Below are positions 1 to 8,866 of a stretch of DNA of 40,074 nucleotides, one piece after another. The position numbers were made by a program, and so were the translations under genes. The stretch lies in the NCBI GenBank assembly GCA_038745625.1, contig JBCDLG010000015.1:1-40074 (forward strand), given 5' to 3'. Numbering within the stretch: position 1 is the stretch's first letter; each line of letters begins with the position of its first letter. The notes below the pieces were generated by a model. That model made no database searches. It saw nothing but the letters and a program-made list of their open reading frames with translations, and was not told where the DNA came from. Origin of the DNA: Parvularcula sp038745625. Lineage in GTDB: Bacteria > Pseudomonadota > Alphaproteobacteria > Caulobacterales > Parvularculaceae.

Positions 1-915
<915 letters not shown>

Positions 916-1021
916 GCAGCCACTCCACTTGATGACAGTGCTTTCCAACAGCGTTTAGTCCCGAAATCCCGCGCGTCAGCAGCGTTAATCAGCGCGCCGG
1001 GCAAAAAAACAGCAATCTGGT

Positions 1022-1046
1022 GGAACCCTCCGCGTTCCAGCGCGTT
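1022..1046 (+). promoter_or_regulatory. EcfG-type general stress promoter upstream of rpoH
   Basis: GGAAC at 1022-1026 is followed after exactly 16 bases by CGTT at 1043-1046. This matches the alphaproteobacterial EcfG/RpoE2 consensus GGAAC-N16/17-CGTT. The element lies about 40 bases before the rpoH start codon and points toward it, predicting a short leader of roughly 35 bases. The -35 box is also half of an inverted repeat, TGGAAC-N7-GTTCCA, at 1021-1039. The reverse strand has no correctly spaced CGTT, so the match is directional. Consensus match only; the transcription start is not shown. Confidence 0.6.
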
Positions 1047-1087
1047 CGTGCAGCAAACCACTCTTATCGAGCGGAGGAGAGAGGCAG

Positions 1088-1951
1088 ATGCTGCAGGACA
1101 GTGCAGGGCGAGACCATGTACGCGACACCATCAGGCGTGCCATGTCGGCCCCCATCCTGACCATCGAGCGCGAAAAGGAGCTCACCCATGCGTGGTGCGA
1201 GGGCGGTGACGAGCGGGCCCTGGGCGAGCTCACCGAAGCTCATATGCGCATGGCGGTTTCTACCGCGATCAAGTTTCGCGGCTATGGCCTGCCGCTTGGG
1301 GACCTGATCCAAGAGGGCGCCATTGGTCTCCTTGAAGCGGCCAAGCGCTTCGACTGTGACCGCGAGGTGCGGTTCTGCACCTATGCGGGTTGGTGGATCC
1401 GGGCCTCGATGCAGGATTATGTGCTGCGCAATTGGTCAATCGTCCGTATCGGTTCGAAATCAGCGCATAAGACCATCTTCTTCAACCTCTCCCGCATTCG
1501 CGCGATGATTGAAGAGGTCGATAGCTCAGGCCCGATCGCCCGCGAGAAGGTGGCGAAGAAATTCAACGTCACTGGCGATGATATCGAGTTCATGACCTCG
1601 CGCCTGGGGCGTCGTGACATGTCCCTCAACGCAACCGTCAACGACGATGGCGACACCGAGCGGCAGGAGATGATCCCTGATGATCGTGCGCGCCCTGATG
1701 AATCCGCCGAGGACGAAATCGACCTTCAGAAGCGGCGGGTTTGGCTCAGCGAGGCCATGAAGGCACTGACCGATCGCGAGCGTCTCATTATTGATCAGCG
1801 CTTTTTCGGTGAAGAGCGTGTGACGTTATCTCAGATCGGAGTTGATCTGGGACTGTCCAAAGAGCGTGTGCGCCAAATCGAAAAGCAGGCGATTGGGAAA
1901 CTCCGCGCTTCTCTCAGTGCGGCCCAGCCTACTCTTGAGCTTTCTCTCTAA
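1088..1951 (+). CDS. rpoH: RpoH-family (sigma-32) RNA polymerase sigma factor
   Basis: This is an alternative sigma factor of the sigma-70 family that directs RNA polymerase to heat- or stress-response promoters. Region 2 is clear at residues 71-120 (GDLIQEGAIGLLEAAKRFD, then TYAGWWIRASMQDYVLRNWS). Residues 127-138 (HKTIFFNLSRIR) occupy the position of the RpoH-specific box, usually near QRKLFFNLR, but depart from it at several places. The region 4 helix-turn-helix lies at about residues 226-276 (LSKERVRQIEKQAIGKLR). The length of 287 aa fits RpoH. The start at 1088 has a strong GGAGGAGAG ribosome site about 6 bases upstream; an internal ATG at 1142 is possible but less supported. The EcfG-like promoter suggests an RpoH2-type role in general or oxidative stress, which is inference. 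Confidence 0.92.
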   Translation: MLQDSAGRDHVRDTIRRAMSAPILTIEREKELTHAWCEGGDERALGELTEAHMRMAVSTAIKFRGYGLPLGDLIQEGAIGLLEAAKRFDCDREVRFCTYAGWWIRASMQDYVLRNWSIVRIGSKSAHKTIFFNLSRIRAMIEEVDSSGPIAREKVAKKFNVTGDDIEFMTSRLGRRDMSLNATVNDDGDTERQEMIPDDRARPDESAEDEIDLQKRRVWLSEAMKALTDRERLIIDQRFFGEERVTLSQIGVDLGLSKERVRQIEKQAIGKLRASLSAAQPTLELSL

Positions 1952-2002
1952 GACTGGTGCTTTTTTGCCACATTAGGGATAGGCGTTCACACAATTTTTG
2001 GG

Positions 2003-2018
2003 TTAACCCTTGGCTAAC
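2003..2018. promoter_or_regulatory. CtrA-like site TTAA-N7-CTAAC upstream of the OmpA gene
   Basis: TTAA at 2003-2006 is followed after 7 bases by CTAAC at 2014-2018, one base away from the CtrA consensus TTAA-N7-TTAAC. It overlaps a perfect 10-base palindrome, GGGTTAACCC, at 2000-2009, and lies about 85-100 bases before the ompA start in the 150-base rpoH-ompA gap. Such a match can arise by chance, so this is only a candidate. Confidence 0.3.
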
Positions 2019-2102
2019 AAGTCCTTCCCTTTCGGTGGGTTTTTGTTGCATAAGCTCAAAGACGCGTTTGGTGGCGCAGGGATTCCATTGGAGGGTTACG
2101 AG

Positions 2103-3290
2103 ATGCACAACCGCTTTGCATTGATGGCAGCCGTGAGCGCGGTGGCGCTTGGCTCAGCTTTCGCTCAGTCGGATGAGAACACAGGTTACTATGGTGAGCT
2201 CGGCGGCAGCTACACCTTGGACTGGGGCGTCAAGGACTTCGAAAGCGAAGGCCTTGGTGTTGATGAGGCTTTCGACTCCGAGCTCGAAGTTGACGAAGGC
2301 TTCGGCGTCTACGGTGCACTCGGCAAATACTTCCCTGGCAATCTGCGCAGCGAGGTCGAGATCGGCTATCGCGGCCAGGATATCGATTACCTGCCGACTG
2401 CTCCCGGCCGCACGCTGTTTGGTGCAGGCGACGATTTCGGCGAAGTCGGCGTCCTCACCGGCATGATCAACGTCTACAAAGATCTGCCGCTCGGCCTGTC
2501 GGGCCGCGTGACGCCTTATGTCGGTGCCGGTATCGGTTTCGCACGCGTCAGCCTTGATATGGACAATGAAGCTGTCGTTGCCGCCAGCGCATCGCCGGGC
2601 TCGTTCAACAGCATTGATCTTGATGATGACGACTACGTCACCGCTGTGCAGGGCATGGCTGGCGTGACGGTCGATGTCGCTCGCAACCTCGCATTCGCCC
2701 TCGGCTATCGTTACTTGCAGACCGGCGAGTACGATATGGAAGGCACGTTCAACGGCGCTGATGAGACGTCCTTCTCTGGCGAGTACAACGCCCATGAGAT
2801 CACTGCTGGCCTGCGCTTCAACTTTGGCGGCGGCAAGACAGTCGAGCCCGCTGTTGCGACCGCGGCGCCTGCGATGAAGACCTGCGTTGATGGCACTGTG
2901 GTGGCGCTGAACGCGCCATGCCCGGTTGCTGCTGACGACGAGGCCGTTACGGCTGAAGAGCTCTCGCTGGTTGTCTACTTTGAGTACGACTCGGCGGCTC
3001 TCACCGATCGCGCCCGTTCGGCCATCGCGCGTCGTGCCCGCCAGGCCCAGGACGTGGATCTCATCAGCGTCGTGGTCATCGGTAACACCGACACCGCCGG
3101 TAGTGCTCAGTACAATGTCGGCCTGTCACAACGCCGCGCCCGCGTCGTGCGCGATGCGCTCGCCTCTTACGGCGTTGATAGCTCGAAAATCTCGGTGCGC
3201 GCGCTTGGTGAGACGACACCGGCCAAAGCCACCGGTGACGGTGTGGCGGAGCCTCTCAACCGCCGGACGGAAGTTGAGTTTGAATTCTAA
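2103..3290 (+). CDS. OmpA-family outer membrane protein (beta-barrel plus peptidoglycan-binding domain)
   Basis: This 395-aa envelope protein links the outer membrane to peptidoglycan. A signal peptide (MHNRFALMAAVSAVALGSA) ends at AFA before QSDEN. A barrel rich in alternating aromatic and glycine-rich strands follows (GYYGELGGSYTLDWGV, YVGAGIGFARVSLD, to about residue 245). A two-cysteine linker (KTCVDGTVVALNAPCP) then leads into a C-terminal OmpA domain from about residue 285 (VVYFEYDSAALTDRARSAIA, GNTDTAGSAQYNVGLSQRR, NRRTEVEFEF). The start at 2103 is chosen because GGAGGG lies 7 bases upstream and it begins exactly at the signal peptide; the in-frame codons back to 2010 lack one. It ends at a strong terminator and probably forms its own transcription unit. 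Confidence 0.92.
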   Translation: MHNRFALMAAVSAVALGSAFAQSDENTGYYGELGGSYTLDWGVKDFESEGLGVDEAFDSELEVDEGFGVYGALGKYFPGNLRSEVEIGYRGQDIDYLPTAPGRTLFGAGDDFGEVGVLTGMINVYKDLPLGLSGRVTPYVGAGIGFARVSLDMDNEAVVAASASPGSFNSIDLDDDDYVTAVQGMAGVTVDVARNLAFALGYRYLQTGEYDMEGTFNGADETSFSGEYNAHEITAGLRFNFGGGKTVEPAVATAAPAMKTCVDGTVVALNAPCPVAADDEAVTAEELSLVVYFEYDSAALTDRARSAIARRARQAQDVDLISVVVIGNTDTAGSAQYNVGLSQRRARVVRDALASYGVDSSKISVRALGETTPAKATGDGVAEPLNRRTEVEFEF

Positions 3291-3312
3291 TCATCTGGCC
3301 TCAGATGAACGG

Positions 3313-3339
3313 AAAGCCGGCCTGCGGGCCGGCTTTTTT
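3313..3339 (+). terminator. Rho-independent terminator after the OmpA gene
   Basis: A 10-bp perfect stem (AAAGCCGGCC at 3313-3322, GGCCGGCTTT at 3327-3336) with a 4-base loop runs into a T tract. It lies 22 bases after the ompA stop, between convergent genes. The A run on the other flank means it could also stop minus-strand transcription of the DUF45 gene. Confidence 0.93.
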
Positions 3340-3350
3340 GTGTCCGCCAT

Positions 3351-4130
3351 TTAGGTTGCGCCGTAGACGAACAAACTCTCGCCATTGTCTTTGAGCCATT
3401 GGCTTTGCTGCTGGTAGTCGGGGCAGATCTCCCAGACGAGGTTCCAAAAGCGCGGCCCATGGTTCATCTCGATCCGGTGCGCAGCCTCATGGGCGATCAC
3501 GTAAGAAAGAACCGCGGGCGGGGCGAAGGCGAGGCGCCAGTTGAAAACAGTGCTTCCATCGATGGCGCAGCTGCCCCATCGACGCCGCATCTGCCGGATG
3601 CCGATAGGCGCATCGTCCACATCGAGCTCACGCCAGAGCGGTTTGATCTCGCCTTCGCAGGCCTCCTGCACCGCTCGGCGGATGACGCGCTCGGTGGCCG
3701 CTGGCACGCGCTCAGGCTCTGTAACATGAAGAACAATGACGTCGGGGAGAAGTGCGCCGCCGCGGGGCCCGCCCGTCTCAATCCGCCTCATGCGCCCCAA
3801 AACGGGCAACGCAGCGCCCAACGCGAAGGGCACAGGTTCAGGCATTCCGCAAAGCTCCCGCTCAACAAAGTCGCTTTGCTGCTCAAGCCACTGGAGCGCC
3901 GCGCTCTGCCGTGCCCTTGTGGGAATCGTGAGATGGATCGTCCCGCCCGAAACCCTTAACACAAAGCGCCGCGCGCCGGGGTGGCGGCGGAGTTTGATGG
4001 GCACCAACCGGCCAGAGGCGAGCTGAAACGGCGCAAGCGCACCGCGCTCCCGCTTCAGCGGCTGAGATGAGGAGTTCGCTGATGAACGCGAATGCAGAGC
4101 ACCCTCCCAAGGTGGCGGCCAAGCTGACAC
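3351..4130 (-). CDS. YgjP-like (DUF45) M48-type metal-dependent hydrolase
   Basis: This predicted cytoplasmic zinc metallopeptidase-like protein has no established substrate. The family signature is clear: WGSC within RQMRRRWGSCAIDGSTVFNW, followed by the HExxH motif HEAAH in VLSYVIAHEAAHRIEMNHGP, with the downstream FWNLVWEICPDY segment. The core begins near LVPIKLRRHPGARRFVLRVS. The longest reading starts with GTG at 4130, giving 259 aa, but the first 42 residues look uninformative, have no ribosome site and lie antisense to the start of mutS. A GTG at 4004 or TTG at 4007 would give a protein of about 217 aa nearer the conserved core. The head-to-head arrangement with mutS leaves almost no room for separate promoters. 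Confidence 0.85.
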   Translation of the reverse strand: MSAWPPPWEGALHSRSSANSSSQPLKRERGALAPFQLASGRLVPIKLRRHPGARRFVLRVSGGTIHLTIPTRARQSAALQWLEQQSDFVERELCGMPEPVPFALGAALPVLGRMRRIETGGPRGGALLPDVIVLHVTEPERVPAATERVIRRAVQEACEGEIKPLWRELDVDDAPIGIRQMRRRWGSCAIDGSTVFNWRLAFAPPAVLSYVIAHEAAHRIEMNHGPRFWNLVWEICPDYQQQSQWLKDNGESLFVYGAT

Positions 4131-6706
4131 CGATGATGGCCCAATACCATCGCCTGAAAGAGCGAGCGGGCGACGCTTTGCTTTTCTACCGCATGGGCGA
4201 CTTTTACGAGCTGTTTTTTTCCGACGCGGAAAAAGCGGCGGCTGCGCTCAACATCACCCTGACCAAACGCGGGCATCACCAAGGCGAAGAGGTGCCGATG
4301 TGCGGTGTGCCTGTACACGCCCGCGACGCGTATCTTGCGAAACTCGTGCGGCTCGGTTTCACCGTCGCGATTGGAGAGCAGACGGAGGATGCCGCGGAAG
4401 CAAAAAAGCGCGGAGCCAAAAGCGTCGTGGAGCGCGATATCGTCCGTATCGTGACGCCGGGGACCCTGACGGAGGATGCGCTTCTTGAGCCAGGCTCGCC
4501 CAACCATCTGGCGGCGGTGTTGGTCGAGGGCGCCGATGTCGCCGTTGCTGCAACGGACCTCTCGACGGGGGAGGTGACGGTCGATCGCGCGCCAGCCGAG
4601 GCGGTGAGTGATCTGCTCGCGCCGCTTGCGATCAAGGAGCTGGTGCTGCCGGAGGGTGCGGCCATTGAGGGCGTGCCTGATGCGCGCCGCAGCGAAAGTG
4701 ATCCGCGCTGCTTCACCGCGGCCGCGAGCATCGCACGGATTAACGATGCCTACGGAACACCGGAGCCGGAGGGGCTCGGGCTTGCTGATCCTTTGATGCA
4801 GCGCGCGCTGGGCGGGCTTTTGGCTTATCTGGAGCTCACGCAAATAGGCGGCAGGCCAGCCCTCCGTCCCCCGCGGGTGGGCGCGGCGCGGGAAGCGATG
4901 GCGATTGATGAAGCGACGCGCCGGTCGCTTGAGCTGACCGAAGGGCAGGGCGGCCAGCGTATGGGCTCTTTGCTCGCAACCATCGACAAGACCGTGAGCG
5001 CCGGGGGTGGACGGCTGTTGCGGAGCTGGATCGCCGCGCCGCTGTTGCGGCCCGACGCCATCGCTGCACGCCAGGACGTGGTCGCGTTCTTTCTAGCCAG
5101 CCATGCCTTGCGCGAGGAGACGCGTGATCTTCTCAAAAAGGCGCCGGACCTGGCGCGTGCCTTGGGGCGCGTGAGCCTTGATCGCGGTGCGCCATCTGAT
5201 TTGGGCGCGATCCGCGAGGCGCTCGGCGCTGGTGAGGCGATGCGGGCCGCGCTCGCCGCCGCCTCGCCTTTGCCTGAACTCATCGGTCCTTGGGCGGAGG
5301 TGGTGGACCCGGGTCTTCATGCTCTTCTCACGGAATACCGCCAAGCTCTAAAGGACGAGCTGCCGACGCGGCGTGTTGACGGCGGGTTTATTGCATCAGG
5401 TTACGATGAGGACCTCGACCGGGCGCTTGAGCTGCAAACGGGCGCCAAGCGCCTCTTTGCCGAGATCGAGGCGCGCTACCGTGCGGAGACGGCGATCAAA
5501 ACCCTCCGTGTCAAGCATGATAAGGCGCTTGGCTATTGCGTCGAGGTCGGCAAGGCCGCCGCCGAGACCCTCACTAAGATCGATGGGTTCACCCAGCGCC
5601 GGACCCTGACCTCGGCCGTTCGGTTCACTACTGATGAGCTTGAGGCCCTCAACCAGGATGTCGTTGAGGCGGAAGGCGCAGCCATGGCGCGCGAGAATGC
5701 TTTGTTCGATGCGCTCGTGGACCAAGCCAAAGCGGTCCGTGACGAACTTCTCGCACTGGCCGATTCGATCGCCATCCTCGACGTTCTCTCGTCCTTTGCG
5801 GAGCTCGCCGATCAACTCGACTATGTCCGTCCCGTGATCGATAGCTCTCGGACGTTTATCATCGAGGCCGGGCGCCACCCGGTGGTGGAAGCTGCGCAGC
5901 GCGGCGCTGGACAGCCTTTCGTGCCCAATGATTGTCAGTTATCGGATGGTGCGGAGGCGCAACTTCTCCTGGTCACCGGCCCCAATATGGCGGGTAAGTC
6001 GACCTTCCTACGGCAGAACGCGCTCATCGCTGTCATGGCGCAGGCGGGGAGTTTTGTGCCCGCGACCAAAGCAGAGATCGGGGCGGTGGACCGGCTGTTC
6101 AGCCGGGTGGGCGCTGCCGACGATCTCGCGCGCGGGCGCTCCACCTTCATGGTGGAGATGATCGAGACGGCAGCGATTCTTCATCAGGCAACGGACAAAA
6201 GCTTGGTGATCCTCGACGAGGTGGGGCGGGGCACCGCGACCTATGACGGGCTATCGATCGCCTGGGCGACCTTGGAGCACCTTCACAAGGTGAGCCGCTG
6301 CCGCGGGCTTTTTGCCACCCACTATCATGAGCTGACGCGCCTGGCTGAAGAGCTGCCTCGCCTCCACGCGGTGGCGATGGCAGTGCGCGAGTGGCGCGGC
6401 AAGGTCGTCTTTCTGCATGAGGTGAAACCAGGCGCCGCCGACCGGTCCTACGGCGTCGCGGTCGCGCGGCTCGCTGGCTTGCCCGAAGCGGTGGTCGAGC
6501 GCGCAGGGCAGCTCTTGGGGCTTCTTGAGGCGCAAGCACCGGTCGGCGGTTTGGTGGCCGACCTGCCGCTCTTTTCCGCGTCAGCACCCGAGTCGCAAGG
6601 CGAGGACGATGACCCCATCGCAACGCGCCTTGCGGAGATTGATCCCGATGAGCTGAGCCCGCGCGAGGCCCATGACTTCCTCCGTGAGCTGAAGAGCAAG
6701 ATCTAG
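4082..6706 (+). CDS. mutS: DNA mismatch repair ATPase MutS
   Basis: MutS recognises base mismatches and small loops and recruits MutL to start strand-specific repair. The N-terminal mismatch-binding domain carries the Phe-X-Glu motif in RMGDFYELFFSDAEKAAAAL near residue 30. The lever and clamp domains fill the centre. The ATPase domain shows Walker A (TGPNMAGKSTFLRQNALIA), Walker B with signature (VILDEVGRGTATYDGLSIAW) and the FATHYHELT motif. The 874-aa length is normal. ATG 4082 is preferred over ATG 4067 because AGGAG lies 7 bases before it. The gene overlaps the 5' end of the divergent DUF45 frame and converges on the alpha/beta hydrolase gene. Confidence 0.98.
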   Translation: MNANAEHPPKVAAKLTPMMAQYHRLKERAGDALLFYRMGDFYELFFSDAEKAAAALNITLTKRGHHQGEEVPMCGVPVHARDAYLAKLVRLGFTVAIGEQTEDAAEAKKRGAKSVVERDIVRIVTPGTLTEDALLEPGSPNHLAAVLVEGADVAVAATDLSTGEVTVDRAPAEAVSDLLAPLAIKELVLPEGAAIEGVPDARRSESDPRCFTAAASIARINDAYGTPEPEGLGLADPLMQRALGGLLAYLELTQIGGRPALRPPRVGAAREAMAIDEATRRSLELTEGQGGQRMGSLLATIDKTVSAGGGRLLRSWIAAPLLRPDAIAARQDVVAFFLASHALREETRDLLKKAPDLARALGRVSLDRGAPSDLGAIREALGAGEAMRAALAAASPLPELIGPWAEVVDPGLHALLTEYRQALKDELPTRRVDGGFIASGYDEDLDRALELQTGAKRLFAEIEARYRAETAIKTLRVKHDKALGYCVEVGKAAAETLTKIDGFTQRRTLTSAVRFTTDELEALNQDVVEAEGAAMARENALFDALVDQAKAVRDELLALADSIAILDVLSSFAELADQLDYVRPVIDSSRTFIIEAGRHPVVEAAQRGAGQPFVPNDCQLSDGAEAQLLLVTGPNMAGKSTFLRQNALIAVMAQAGSFVPATKAEIGAVDRLFSRVGAADDLARGRSTFMVEMIETAAILHQATDKSLVILDEVGRGTATYDGLSIAWATLEHLHKVSRCRGLFATHYHELTRLAEELPRLHAVAMAVREWRGKVVFLHEVKPGAADRSYGVAVARLAGLPEAVVERAGQLLGLLEAQAPVGGLVADLPLFSASAPESQGEDDDPIATRLAEIDPDELSPREAHDFLRELKSKI

Positions 6707-6719
6707 AGCCGGGTGCCCA

Positions 6720-6735
6720 CGCGCCGCGAGGCGCG
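6720..6735. terminator. GNRA-capped GC hairpin between mutS and the hydrolase gene
   Basis: CGCGCC-GCGA-GGCGCG forms a 6-bp stem with a GNRA-type tetraloop in the 34-base gap between two convergent genes. There is no U tract on either strand, so it is not a canonical intrinsic terminator. It may protect 3' ends or help end transcription in both directions. Confidence 0.35.
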
Positions 6736-6740
6736 GTGAG

Positions 6741-7646
6741 TCAGAGGCTCGCACGAAAGGCCGTATAAGCAGCCATCACATCCATCGGGCCCTCTGTCTG
6801 CGGATAATGGCCGAGATGGTCCAGGCGCCAAGACGGTATATCGGGGTTGAGCGCCGCAACCGCGTCGACCAGATGACCGCCTGAAACCGGGTCCTGGGTA
6901 CCATTGATCAGCGCGACCGGACAAGGCGGCTCTTGCAACACCGCTTCCCAACGCGGACCATGGGTGCGTCGGTCGGCCATGTAGTGCAGCAGCTTATGCA
7001 TGATCAGATGGCCGTTGTTGGCAGAGATCAGGTCCCAATAGGCGTCAAGTTCCGCGCCGGTGGGCTGCGTGTCTTTGCCAAAGACTTCGCTGAAGCTCTT
7101 GCCGAAACGCTCCCTGTTCTGCATTCTGACAATCAAACCGCCTAAGGGCCCAGCTAAGAGCTTTTGGATAGGTCGTGCACGGTGCAGCGCCGGAAGGAGG
7201 CCGCCGTTCAGGAAGGCGCAACTCAAAACGCGCCCGGAGAGTCGTCCTTCCCCGCTCCGCGCAAGCAGTTCTTGACCAACGCTCACGCCATAATCATGGG
7301 CAAGGATGTGATAGTCGCCTGTGAAATATGTGCTGGCCACATGCGCTGCGAGGTCCGACTGGGCTTGCAGATCATAGGCGCGGCGTCGGGGCTTGTCTGA
7401 GTAACCAAAGCCGAGAAAATCAAACGCCACCACCCGGTGCTGCGCCGTCAACGCCTCCCACATTGGCAGCCAGTCAACGCAAGCTGTCGGAAAGCCGTGA
7501 AGCAGCAGGAGCGGCGGCGCCGTAGCCTGCCCGCCCGTCCGCACAAAGATCTGATGGCCTTGCCAGGGCACAAGGTCGCCGTCCTGCCGCCATTGCTCAG
7601 CAGACTGCGTTGTGATGGGCGCTGGGGCGCTTGGGTTTGCCGGCAT
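6741..7646 (-). CDS. Alpha/beta hydrolase with Asp nucleophile, MEST-like
   Basis: This 301-aa alpha/beta hydrolase belongs to the epoxide hydrolase/haloalkane dehalogenase-like branch. The oxyanion segment LLLLHGFPTACVDWLPMW is followed by VVAFDFLGFGYSDKPR. The nucleophile elbow is HILAHDYGVSVGQELL with Asp118 in place of the usual Ser. Asp252 (GTQDP) and His280 (LDHLGHYPQTEGPMDV) are the likely acid and base. The motifs DFLGFG-SDKP, HDYG-QELL, NGG and HYPQ-EDPM/EGPM closely resemble animal MEST/PEG1 as I remember it. ATG 7646 is chosen because AAGGAG lies about 11 bases upstream and upstream residues (to 7838) lack family similarity. The natural substrate is unknown. It is convergent with mutS. 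Confidence 0.88.
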   Translation of the reverse strand: MPANPSAPAPITTQSAEQWRQDGDLVPWQGHQIFVRTGGQATAPPLLLLHGFPTACVDWLPMWEALTAQHRVVAFDFLGFGYSDKPRRRAYDLQAQSDLAAHVASTYFTGDYHILAHDYGVSVGQELLARSGEGRLSGRVLSCAFLNGGLLPALHRARPIQKLLAGPLGGLIVRMQNRERFGKSFSEVFGKDTQPTGAELDAYWDLISANNGHLIMHKLLHYMADRRTHGPRWEAVLQEPPCPVALINGTQDPVSGGHLVDAVAALNPDIPSWRLDHLGHYPQTEGPMDVMAAYTAFRASL

Positions 7647-7914
7647 GGACGTCGACGCTCCTTGGGCGGTCACTGATCTCACTCGCAAGGGATACTGTGC
7701 CCGATCTTGAGCGCTTGCCGCAACCTCAGCGCCGAGGCACGCACCTGGATCGGGAGCATCGCAGCCGTCACCACCAGGGCGAGATCCTCGGTCCGTGTCA
7801 CCGCCGAGAGCGGTGCACTGAGGATCGAGCTCATGCAAGGACAGTCGATATCAAGAGGCGTGGATGAAACGCCGCATCGTGCGTTCGTCTGAGCCCTTCG
7901 CGGGCACAGCCATC
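7647..7914. other. 268-base gap with a possible 51-codon minus-strand ORF
   Basis: No recognisable gene fills this gap between two minus-strand genes. The best candidate is a minus-strand ATG frame at 7679-7834 coding 51 residues, beginning MSSILSAPLSAVTRTEDLAL and containing a mildly hydrophobic centre (VVTAAMLPIQV). It has no ribosome-binding site and resembles nothing I know. The remaining sequence shows no tRNA or strong terminator. Confidence 0.2.
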
Positions 7915-8706
7915 CTAGCCCAGGAGCGCTTTGCGCAGCGGGTCATGCAGCACGTGGTTCGAGGCGAGAAGCTGGCCTTCGAGATGCGGCCGCCCGACGT
8001 TTTGATCGATGGTTGACACCTCACCTCCGGCTTCGCGCACGAGGATGATGCCCGCGGTGATGTCCCACGGGTTGAGGCCGCGCTCCCAATAGCCGTCGAG
8101 CTTGCCAGCAGCCGTCATGCAAAGATCATAGGCGGCGGAGCCAAAACGGCGGACGCCCGCGGTTTCGGCGAGGACGCGATCAGCTTCCTCAAGCGCCTCC
8201 TGCCGTCCCGATCTGCCCTTGAAAGGAAAACCGCAGCCCACCAGCGCCTCGGTCATGTCGTCTCGCCCCGAGACCCGCAGGCGGGTGTCGTTCATAAAAG
8301 AGCCGAAGCCTTTTTCCGCGTAGTACATCTCGTCGAGCACCGGCGCATAGATCACCCCGGCAAAGGGCTCGCGGTCGCGCTCCAAACCGATCGAGATGCA
8401 GAACTGCGGCATCCCATGCATGAAGTTGCTGGTCCCATCGAGGGGATCGACGATGAAGCGGTTCGAGTTGTCAGCTCCTTCGACCACGCCGCTTTCCTCC
8501 ATGATTAGCCCATATTTCGGGCGCGCTTTGGTGAGGGATGCGCGGATCGCCTCCTCGGCGGCAAGATCCGCTTTGGTCACGAAATCGGCGGCGCCTTTGC
8601 GTTTCACCTGAAGGTTTTCAAGCTCGTAGAAGTCCCGCCGCAGATGCTTGGCGGCGTCGCGGGCGGCGCTGATCATGACGTTGAGCAGCGGCGAAACATG
8701 GGGCAC
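7915..8706 (-). CDS. suhB: Inositol monophosphatase family protein (SuhB-like)
   Basis: This Mg2+-dependent phosphatase acts on inositol-1-phosphate or a related sugar phosphate; in Escherichia coli the homologue SuhB also acts in rRNA antitermination. Motifs are the catalytic Glu pair (GLIMEESGVVEG, residues 70-71), the metal motif VDPLDGTSNF (Asp87, Asp90) and the C-terminal NPWDITAGIILVREAGG. At 263 aa the length is typical. I chose GTG at 8704-8706 because GGAG lies about 8 bases upstream and the product (VPHVSPLLNVMISAARDAA) matches the usual SuhB beginning; the frame continues upstream without a recognisable start. It is divergent from the acyl-CoA ligase gene. Confidence 0.93.
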   Translation of the reverse strand: MPHVSPLLNVMISAARDAAKHLRRDFYELENLQVKRKGAADFVTKADLAAEEAIRASLTKARPKYGLIMEESGVVEGADNSNRFIVDPLDGTSNFMHGMPQFCISIGLERDREPFAGVIYAPVLDEMYYAEKGFGSFMNDTRLRVSGRDDMTEALVGCGFPFKGRSGRQEALEEADRVLAETAGVRRFGSAAYDLCMTAAGKLDGYWERGLNPWDITAGIILVREAGGEVSTIDQNVGRPHLEGQLLASNHVLHDPLRKALLG

Positions 8707-8866
8707 GGGCGTTCTCCGAGGTGAGGGGCGGCACCGGCGGTTAGCGGGGTCTTTTCCCTTTTGCAAAGCCTGCCGCCCTCCGTGGCAGCTCGCGCCATTG
8801 CCCTTGGCCCCGTGCGGGCTAAGAGTCCGGATCGACAGATAAAAAATGCCATACGGGAGGACCATT

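Noticed and set aside
1050..1087. RNA thermometer in the rpoH leader
   Set aside because: The predicted leader is only about 35 bases and the CTCTT/AGGAG pairing around the ribosome site is too weak to claim a ROSE-type element.
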